A stretch of DNA of 64,000 nt. Origin: Nocardioides xinjiangensis (GTDB lineage: Bacteria > Actinomycetota > Actinomycetes > Propionibacteriales > Nocardioidaceae). A model generated the notes under the pieces. That model searched no databases, had not been told where the DNA came from, and saw nothing but the letters and a program-made list of their open reading frames with translations. Shown piece by piece: positions 58,308 to 64,000 of the stretch (position 1 is the first letter of the stretch; each line of letters starts with the position of its first letter). The stretch is taken from NCBI RefSeq assembly GCF_017916455.1, contig NZ_JAFMSY010000005.1, forward strand, positions 1 through 64,000, given 5' to 3'. A program made the translations under genes and the position numbers.

Positions 58308-59132
58308 TCAGGGAACGATGCCGTGCTCGACGAACGCCTGGAACGGGTCGACCGGGCCGCCTCCGCCGGGTCGCACCTCGAGGTGGAGGTGCGAGCCCGT
58401 CACGTTGCCGGTGGCCCCGACGGTGCCGATGGTCTCCCCGCCGTTGACGCGGTCGCCGACCGAGACGTGGATCGAGGTCTGGTGGCAGTACCAGATCTCC
58501 GTGCCGTCATCGAGCGTCACGACGGTCTTGTTGCCGTAGGCGCCGTCGTAGCCGGTCTCGGTCACGGTGCCGTTGGCGACCGACATGATCAGGTCGCCGC
58601 TGTTGGCGTTGAAGTCCAGGCCGGTGTGGTAGCTCGCCCACAGGCCGTACTGGCCGAACGTCGCGGTGATGCCGTAGCTGGCGAGGGGGAGAACCCACTT
58701 GTTCTCCTTGATCTTCGCTGCCTGCTCCTCGGCGGCCTTGCGGATCTCCGCCAGCTTCGCCGCGCGCTCGGCCATCTGCTTCTCGGCCAGGGCGATGAGC
58801 TCGGGGTCGGTCTCCTCGGCACCGGACTCGCGGGTGTCGCTGCGGCTGACGACCGCGCCGCGGCGCGCGAGCGCCTGGCCGGTGACCGAGCCGATGGAGC
58901 CGCTCGCCTCGACGGCGGAGCCGGTGGAGGTCAGGGCGGTGACGCCGGCGCCCGACGCGGTCACCGCGCCACCGGCGGAGACGGCGAGGACGGCGACGCC
59001 GGCCACGAGGGGGAGGGAGGGCAGCGCGAGCACGGGACGGCGGGACGGCGTGGCGCGTCGCTTGCCGGTCGTAGGTGCAGCCGATGCCGAGGTGCGTCGC
59101 TTGGGAGCGCGCTCCGCTCGGTGGTTGCCCAT
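58308..59132 (-). CDS. M23-family peptidoglycan endopeptidase
   Basis: A 274-residue exported protein with a basic N-terminus (MGNHRAERAPKRRTSASAAP), one hydrophobic anchor (about 33-60), a coiled-coil stretch (about 109-145, ALAEKQMAERAAKLAEIRKA) and a C-terminal LytM/M23 domain. Zinc ligands are His169 and Asp173 (SYHTGLDF) and His250 (HLHLEV), with catalytic His248/His217. It would cut cross-links of the cell wall. The hydrophobic segment may act as an uncleaved anchor or a signal peptide. The ATG at 59132 is preceded by AAGGAA-like purines. On the minus strand, TTGCAC and TACAGT about 19 bp apart may be its promoter. The palindromic array follows its stop. Confidence 0.9.
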   Translation of the reverse strand: MGNHRAERAPKRRTSASAAPTTGKRRATPSRRPVLALPSLPLVAGVAVLAVSAGGAVTASGAGVTALTSTGSAVEASGSIGSVTGQALARRGAVVSRSDTRESGAEETDPELIALAEKQMAERAAKLAEIRKAAEEQAAKIKENKWVLPLASYGITATFGQYGLWASYHTGLDFNANSGDLIMSVANGTVTETGYDGAYGNKTVVTLDDGTEIWYCHQTSIHVSVGDRVNGGETIGTVGATGNVTGSHLHLEVRPGGGGPVDPFQAFVEHGIVP

Positions 59133-59278
59133 GAAGGAACACCAATCTGCCGGGTCAGGGGGGTGGGGGTCGGCGAGACCGCGCACGACTGTAACGGAAA
59201 GATCACGACAACGTGCAACCCTCGACCAAATTTGTGCAAGTACCCCGCTGGGCGTCCGATAAACGGGGCGGCAGCATT

Positions 59279-60613
59279 TCAGCGACGGGCCGCCTCGTAG
59301 CGCGCCAGGGCCTCCCGCCGCTCCGCGGCATGGTCGACGACCCGTTGCGGGTAGCCGTGCTCGTAGCCCACCTGGGAGCGCCACGGCTCGTGCGCAGCGC
59401 TGCCCGGCAGGTGCCGCAGCTCGGGCACCCACCGGCGGACGTAGTCGCCGTCGGGGTCGAACTTGAGGCCCTGGGTGACCGGGTTGAAGACGCGGAAGTA
59501 GGGCGAGGGGTCGGTCCCCGTACCCGCGACCCACTGCCAGCCGTGGCTGTTGGAGGCGACGTCGCCGTCGACGAGCAGGTCGAGGAAGTGCCGGGCGCCG
59601 AGGGTCCAGTACACGTGCAGGTCCTTGGTGAGGAACGAGGCGGTGATCATCCGCACGCGGTTGTGCATCCACCCGATGCTCGCCATCTGCCGCATCCCGG
59701 CGTCCACGATGGGGTAGCCGGTGCGGCCCTCGCGCCACGCGTCGCTCGCCGCGCCGGGCTCGTCGTACGTCATCCGGGCGAGCGCCGGCTTCAGGTCGCT
59801 CCACGCCGAGGCCGGCGCGTGCCACAGCACGTCGGCGTAGAACTCGCGCCACGCCAGCTCCTTGGCGTACGTCGAGCCGGCGTCGACCTCCGCCAGCAGG
59901 GAGCGGGGGTGGAGCACCCCGAGGTGGAGGTAGGGGGACAGGCGCGAGGTGCCGTCGTGGTCGGGACGGTTGCGCTCGGTCTCGTACGCGCCGAGCGCGC
60001 GGTCGCGGAAGTCCCGCCAGCGCCTCCGGGCCGCGTCCTCGCCGGCGTCGGGCAGCTCCACGGGCGCGTCGTCCACCGCCGTCCTCAGCAGGTCGAGCGC
60101 CTCGCGGTCCGACTCGCCCTCGCGGACGTCGGGCGACGCCGGCGCGGCCGCCGGCTCCGACCAGCCGTGCTCGCGCCAGGCGCGGGCGAAGGCCGAGAAG
60201 ACCTGGAAGGGGTCGCCACCCCCGGTGCGCACCAGGCCCGGCCCGACGGCGTACGGCGACCCGGTGGCGACCAGCTCGACCCGCTCGCCGACCGCCTCGT
60301 CGCGGCGCCGTCCGTAGGGCGTGGTCTCCGCGGAGACGTGGACCCGCCGGCCGTCCGCGACGTCGGGCACGACGTCGCGCGGGTCCCCGAGCCGGACGGT
60401 GAGCGGGATGCGCTCGGCGAGCGACAGCACGTTGGCCGCCAGCCACGCCCGCCGGGCGGGGCCGGCGGAGGACCAGATGGCGGGGTCGAGGACGAACAGC
60501 GCCGTGGTCGTCCCGTCCTCGAGCGCCGCCAGGAGCGCGGGGTTGTCGCGCAGGCGCAGGTCGCGCCGGAACCACATCACCGAGGACGTCGTGCCCGAGC
60601 CGGTCGAGGACAT
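59279..60613 (-). CDS. DNA photolyase/cryptochrome family protein
   Basis: A 444-residue flavoprotein read from ATG 60613 (a TTG further upstream gives three more residues and is not preferred, since TAGGTT lies 7 nt before this ATG). The N-terminal antenna domain starts VMWFRRDLRLRDNPALLAAL; the FAD domain has TSRLSPYLHLGVLHPRSLLA, ELAWREFYADVLWH, GRTGYPIVDAGMRQMASIGW, MHNRVRMITASFLTKDLHVYW and NSHGWQWVAGTGTDPSPYFR, the full class I CPD photolyase pattern. It would repair UV pyrimidine dimers with blue light. Antenna chromophore is unknown. It is divergent from sucC. Confidence 0.92.
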   Translation of the reverse strand: MSSTGSGTTSSVMWFRRDLRLRDNPALLAALEDGTTTALFVLDPAIWSSAGPARRAWLAANVLSLAERIPLTVRLGDPRDVVPDVADGRRVHVSAETTPYGRRRDEAVGERVELVATGSPYAVGPGLVRTGGGDPFQVFSAFARAWREHGWSEPAAAPASPDVREGESDREALDLLRTAVDDAPVELPDAGEDAARRRWRDFRDRALGAYETERNRPDHDGTSRLSPYLHLGVLHPRSLLAEVDAGSTYAKELAWREFYADVLWHAPASAWSDLKPALARMTYDEPGAASDAWREGRTGYPIVDAGMRQMASIGWMHNRVRMITASFLTKDLHVYWTLGARHFLDLLVDGDVASNSHGWQWVAGTGTDPSPYFRVFNPVTQGLKFDPDGDYVRRWVPELRHLPGSAAHEPWRSQVGYEHGYPQRVVDHAAERREALARYEAARR

Positions 60614-60620
60614 GTCCCTC

Positions 60621-60626
60621 AACCTA
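60621..60626 (-). promoter_or_regulatory. -10 hexamer of a leaderless promoter (photolyase gene)
   Basis: TAGGTT on the minus strand, 7 nt before the ATG at 60613. Confidence 0.55.
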
Positions 60627-60684
60627 GCCCGGGCGTGAGCACCACCACGCGCACCCGATCTCGTGCGACCCGCTCCGGGAGGTC

Positions 60685-60690
60685 TAGGGT
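60685..60690 (+). promoter_or_regulatory. -10 hexamer of the sucCD promoter
   Basis: TAGGGT, 53 nt before the GTG of sucC. Unlike the leaderless genes, this transcript would have a leader of about 47 nt containing AAAAGGACC as ribosome-binding region. Confidence 0.45.
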
Positions 60691-60743
60691 GCCGAGAGGG
60701 AATCCCCCGCCACTGTTCGCAGACGAAAAGGACCGGTCACCTC

Positions 60744-61913
60744 GTGGACCTGATGGAGTTTCAGGCGAAAGAGCTGTTCGCCAAGCATGGAGTAGCGACC
60801 ACCCTCGGTGTCGTCGCGGAGACCCCCGAGGCGGCCCGCGCGGCAGCCGAGGAGATGGGCGGCGTCACCGTCATCAAGGCGCAGGTCAAGGCCGGCGGTC
60901 GCGGCAAGGCCGGCGGCGTGAAGATCGCGAAGACCGCCGACGAGGCCGAGTCCTACGCCCGCGACATCATCGGGATGGAGATCAAGGGCCTGCGCGTGAA
61001 CCGCGTGCTCGTCACGCCGGCCACGCCGCCGGTCGAGGAGTACTACTTCTCCTTCCTGCTCGACCGCTCCAACCGCTCGCACCTGTGCATCGCCTCGGTC
61101 GAGGGCGGCGTGGAGATCGAGGAGGTCGCCAAGACCAACCCCGAGGCCGTGAAGCAGATCCGCATCGACGCGCTCGAGGGGGTCACCCCGGAGAAGGCCG
61201 CCGCCATCGTCGACGAGGCGAAGTTCCCCGCCGAGCTGCGCGACCAGGCCATCGAGATGGTCCAGAAGCTGTGGCAGGTCTACGTCGAGGAGGACGCGAC
61301 CCTCGTCGAGGTGAACCCGCTGGCCCGCCTCGAGGGCGACAAGCTCGAGGCGCTCGACGGCAAGGTCTCCCTCGACGACAACGCCTCCGAGGTCCGCCAC
61401 CCCGAGCACGAGCAGTTCGAGATCCGCGAGGAGGCCGACCCGCTGGAGGCGAAGGCCAAGGACAAGGGCCTCAACTACGTCAAGCTCGACGGCCAGGTCG
61501 GCATCATCGGCAACGGCGCCGGCCTCGTGATGAGCACCCTCGACGTCGTCGCGTACGCCGGTGAGGCGCACGGCGGGGTGAAGCCCGCCAACTTCCTGGA
61601 CATCGGCGGCGGCGCCAACGCGCAGGTCATGGCCGACGGCCTCGACGTGATCCTCAACGACGAGCAGGTCAAGAGCGTCTTCGTCAACGTCTTCGGTGGC
61701 ATCACCGCGTGCGACGAGGTCGCCAACGGCATCAAGGGTGCGCTGGAGATCCTCGGCGACGCCGCCACCAAGCCCCTCGTCGTCCGCCTCGACGGCAACA
61801 ACGTCGACAAGGGTCGCGCGATCCTCGACGAGCTCAACCACCCGCTGGTCACCCAGGTCGACACGATGGACGGCGCGGCCGACAAGGCCGCCGAGCTCGC
61901 CCACCAGGCCTGA
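60744..61913 (+). CDS. sucC: Succinyl-CoA ligase (ADP-forming), beta subunit
   Basis: A 389-residue ATP-grasp protein, the usual length for SucC. It begins with [17 protein letters not shown] (GTG start; an internal ATG at 60753 is less likely because family members keep the first residues), followed by [20 protein letters not shown] (ATP-grasp), [13 protein letters not shown] sequence ([20 protein letters not shown]) and the C-terminal domain [20 protein letters not shown], then [20 protein letters not shown]. With SucD it interconverts succinyl-CoA and succinate in the TCA cycle with substrate-level phosphorylation. sucD begins 17 nt after its stop. AAAAGGACC lies upstream of the GTG. Confidence 0.96.
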   Translation: MDLMEFQAKELFAKHGVATTLGVVAETPEAARAAAEEMGGVTVIKAQVKAGGRGKAGGVKIAKTADEAESYARDIIGMEIKGLRVNRVLVTPATPPVEEYYFSFLLDRSNRSHLCIASVEGGVEIEEVAKTNPEAVKQIRIDALEGVTPEKAAAIVDEAKFPAELRDQAIEMVQKLWQVYVEEDATLVEVNPLARLEGDKLEALDGKVSLDDNASEVRHPEHEQFEIREEADPLEAKAKDKGLNYVKLDGQVGIIGNGAGLVMSTLDVVAYAGEAHGGVKPANFLDIGGGANAQVMADGLDVILNDEQVKSVFVNVFGGITACDEVANGIKGALEILGDAATKPLVVRLDGNNVDKGRAILDELNHPLVTQVDTMDGAADKAAELAHQA

Positions 61914-61930
61914 GAGAGAGAACTGAACAG

Positions 61931-62812
61931 ATGAGCATCTACCTCAACAAGGACAGCAAGATCATCGTCCAGGGCATGACGGGCGGGATGGGTGCCAAGC
62001 ACACCACCCTCATGGTCGAGTCGGGCGCGAACATCGTGGGCGGCGTCAACGCCCGCAAGGCCGGCACGACCGTCGAGCTGGGCGGCAAGGAGCTGCCGGT
62101 CTTCGGCACCGTCGAGGAGGCCATGAAGGAGACCGGAGCGAACGTCTCGGTCGCCTTCGTGCCGCCGGCGTTCACCAAGGACGCCTGCATCGAGGCCATC
62201 GACGCCGAGATCCCGCTGCTCGTGGTCATCACCGAGGGCGTCCCGGTGCTCGACACCGCCGAGGTCGTCGCCTACCTCGAGGGCAAGTCCACCCGGATGA
62301 TCGGCCCCAACTGCCCCGGCATCATCACCCCCGAGGAGTCGCTGGCCGGGATCACGCCGCACACCATCGCGGGCAAGGGCCCCGTCGGCCTGGTCTCGAA
62401 GTCGGGCACGCTGACCTACCAGATGATGTACGAGCTGAAGGACTTCGGGTTCACGACCGCCATCGGCATCGGCGGCGACCCGATCATCGGCACCACGCAC
62501 ATCGACGCGCTGGAGGCCTTCGAGAACGACCCGGAGACCAAGGCGATCGTGATGATCGGCGAGATCGGCGGCGACGCCGAGGAGCGTGCTGCGGCGTACA
62601 TCAAGGAGCACGTGACCAAGCCGGTCGTCGGCTACGTCGCCGGCTTCACCGCCCCCGAGGGGAAGACGATGGGCCACGCCGGCGCCATCGTGTCGGGCTC
62701 GTCGGGCACCGCGCAGGCGAAGAAGGAGGCCCTCGAGGCCGCCGGCGTCAAGGTCGGCAAGACGCCGTCGGAGACCGCCGCGCTGATGCGGGAGATCCTT
62801 CAGGCCCTCTGA
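61931..62812 (+). CDS. sucD: Succinyl-CoA ligase, alpha subunit
   Basis: A 293-residue protein of normal SucD length. The N-terminal CoA-binding Rossmann domain has [20 protein letters not shown] and [20 protein letters not shown]; the ligase domain has [56 protein letters not shown], and [20 protein letters not shown] with the phospho-histidine His249. It forms the heterodimer/tetramer with SucC. It is expressed from the same operon (17 nt gap, GAGAGAGAA before the ATG). Its 3' end overlaps by 13 nt with the small convergent gene. Confidence 0.96.
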   Translation: MSIYLNKDSKIIVQGMTGGMGAKHTTLMVESGANIVGGVNARKAGTTVELGGKELPVFGTVEEAMKETGANVSVAFVPPAFTKDACIEAIDAEIPLLVVITEGVPVLDTAEVVAYLEGKSTRMIGPNCPGIITPEESLAGITPHTIAGKGPVGLVSKSGTLTYQMMYELKDFGFTTAIGIGGDPIIGTTHIDALEAFENDPETKAIVMIGEIGGDAEERAAAYIKEHVTKPVVGYVAGFTAPEGKTMGHAGAIVSGSSGTAQAKKEALEAAGVKVGKTPSETAALMREILQAL

Positions 62813-63024
62813 TCCACCGCGCCTTCGAGGCGACGCTCGAGACGGCTCCGTAGGTCATCCTGCGGGGCCGTCCGTGCGTCGTGGCGCCCCGGCCGCCGCG
62901 CGTCCCACAGGACGCGCCACACGACGTGCGCGCCGAGCAGGCGCACCGGCGCGACCGCGTTGAGCCGCCGCGGCGAGGGCAGAGTCGGGCAGGCCGAGCT
63001 GGCCAGCGTCGAAGGAATGGACAT
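62800..63024 (-). CDS. Small hypothetical protein downstream of the lipoprotein gene
   Basis: A 74-residue basic protein from ATG 63024 ([20 protein letters not shown]; then [20 protein letters not shown]; tail rich in Arg/Asp/Glu). No family is recognised. The start lies 2 nt after the stop of the lipoprotein gene on the same strand, a spacing that implies translational coupling, and the end overlaps sucD by 13 nt. It could also be a chance frame, since composition is not distinctive. The helical tail may be an amphipathic dimerisation helix. Confidence 0.4.
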   Translation of the reverse strand: MSIPSTLASSACPTLPSPRRLNAVAPVRLLGAHVVWRVLWDARRPGRHDARTAPQDDLRSRLERRLEGAVDQRA

Positions 63025-63026
63025 GT

Positions 63027-63956
63027 CTAGCACCCCGTTTTCGTGAACACGCACATCGCTGGGTTCTTCCCCGTCGTGCTGGTGGCCGCGTCGGCCCGTT
63101 CGTCCAGCGATGCGAGCGAGCCCTCACCGTACGTCTGGACCAGCCCCCGGGCCGCACCGACCCGCGTGACCTCGAGGACCGAGCTGCCCGGGCCGCTGAC
63201 GTCCGGCGACCCCGTGGGCGCCCCGGTGGGCTCCGTGGGCTCCGCGGCGGGGTCGGTCGACCCGTCGGCGAAGACGCCCAGCGCCGAGACGGTCTCGCGG
63301 AGCGGCTCGACGGTCCGGTGGACGGCCTGCGGCGACTCCGCGCGGGTCCATCCGCCGTAGGTCGAGGCGACTAGCAGGGCCGCCCCGACGGGCACGACGT
63401 GGACGACCGTCGCACCGGTGCCGGGGGCGCCGTCGACGACGTAGGTCTGCACGAGCGTCGTGGCGGGCGGCGGGGCGAAGGGGGACCCGACCACCTCGGT
63501 GCGGGTCTGCACGACCTGCCGGCCGCTCGAGGCCGCGGGCTCGCAGGTCGAGGCGAGGTCGGCGAGCTCCTGGGCGACCGCGACCGCCTCGTCGGGGCTG
63601 CCGAGCAGCACCAGCTCGCGGGTGTCGGCGGCCTCCCCGCCGCTGTCGTCGGCGACCATGCGGTCGCGGATGCCGAGGCCGCGCAGCGGGGAGGAGCCGC
63701 AGAGCTCGAGGTCCCGCAGGCCGGTGCCGGTGCGAGCGGTGGGGATGCTGTCCTGCGGTGCGCCCATCCCCGTCGAGAGGGGGAAGTCGTCCGGGATGGA
63801 GGTGCCGGGCACGGAGCCTGAGCGGGAGTCAGCGCCACCGGCGGAGCCGCCCGAGGACCCGCGCGCCGTCGACTCGTCCGCCGACCGGTCGCCGCAGCCG
63901 CCGAGAGGCAGCAGGCAGGCGAGGGCGGCGGTCACGAGGCGCGCGCGGGCGGTCAT
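63027..63956 (-). CDS. Lipoprotein of unknown function
   Basis: A 309-residue exported protein. The lipobox LGGC (Cys21) follows a hydrophobic signal peptide; a long Ser/Gly/Asp linker follows (about 22-60). The folded part (about 80-235) has four Cys in total, with strands RELVLLGSPDEAVAVAQELA, RQVVQTRTEVVGSPFAPPPA and LVQTYVVDGAPGTGATVVHV, resembling sensor-like or PknH-like extracytoplasmic domains of actinobacteria, but no firm family. A second linker (Pro/Thr/Glu) leads to a short C-terminal part ending CVFTKTGC. The ATG at 63956 is the most upstream in-frame start; no Shine-Dalgarno sequence is obvious. Confidence 0.78.
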   Translation of the reverse strand: MTARARLVTAALACLLPLGGCGDRSADESTARGSSGGSAGGADSRSGSVPGTSIPDDFPLSTGMGAPQDSIPTARTGTGLRDLELCGSSPLRGLGIRDRMVADDSGGEAADTRELVLLGSPDEAVAVAQELADLASTCEPAASSGRQVVQTRTEVVGSPFAPPPATTLVQTYVVDGAPGTGATVVHVVPVGAALLVASTYGGWTRAESPQAVHRTVEPLRETVSALGVFADGSTDPAAEPTEPTGAPTGSPDVSGPGSSVLEVTRVGAARGLVQTYGEGSLASLDERADAATSTTGKNPAMCVFTKTGC

Positions 63957-64000
63957 GCCTGCTGAGACAGCCCGGGGACGGAAAAGGTTGCGTCAGCGGG

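Overview
The window is very GC-rich actinobacterial DNA. The content points to Nocardioides or a close relative in the Nocardioidaceae. Evidence: the gene cut by the left edge reads like the DUF222/HNH endonuclease family that is abundant in that genus; sucC-sucD lie near pcrA and an M23 peptidase; RsbW-type ATPase, F420-type LLM oxidoreductase, PspC and MMPL genes are present; and many genes have a TANNNT promoter hexamer 6-7 nt before the start codon, the signature of leaderless mRNAs. The assignment rests on remembered gene families and layout, not on a database search.

Layout. 0.0-5.1 kb: partial HNH endonuclease, App1-like phosphatase, alpha/beta hydrolase, sodium:solute symporter with a small membrane partner, GlsB-like membrane protein. 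5.3-11.3 kb: a sugar uptake locus with a divergent ROK repressor, then binding protein, ATPase and permease (xylFGH type), a strongly shortened paralogue of the binding protein, and a methionine aminopeptidase. 11.3-16.7 kb: MMPL transporter, small zinc-ribbon and DUF2243 proteins, metallophosphoesterase, two small hypotheticals, MFS transporter. 16.7-25.9 kb: secreted GH78 rhamnosidase behind a LacI-type operator, an RTX-like protein with three 110-residue repeats, a YjiH-type membrane protein and a secreted protein of unknown function. 26.0-34.2 kb: homocysteine methyltransferase/TetR pair with a large operator, an ABM-like protein, then a TasA/SipW-like locus with a structured leader, a small secreted TasA-like protein, and a signal peptidase fused to a second TasA-like/LamG segment; next come a membrane protein, an RsbW-type ATPase-PAS protein and a trypsin-like protease. 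34.3-46.4 kb: RecQ, small stress/housekeeping genes, acyl-CoA dehydrogenase, LLM oxidoreductase under a perfect 15+15 bp palindrome, and a heterodimeric ABC exporter with one half split by an in-frame amber codon. 46.4-55.2 kb: GDPD and class V aminotransferase operon, PspC protein, PspC-type histidine kinase and LuxR-type response regulator, APC permease with a universal stress protein. 55.2-64.0 kb: pcrA, an array of ten ~60-bp palindromic repeats, M23 peptidase, photolyase, sucCD, and a lipoprotein with a small downstream gene.

Best candidates for something undescribed: the signal peptidase/substrate fusion with its TasA-like partner and leader (28.4-31.0 kb); the palindromic repeat array (57.7-58.3 kb); the shortened binding protein (9.8-10.5 kb); and the asymmetric ABC exporter with an amber codon (41.6-45.1 kb). 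No tRNA, rRNA, CRISPR array, transposase or integrase was recognised.
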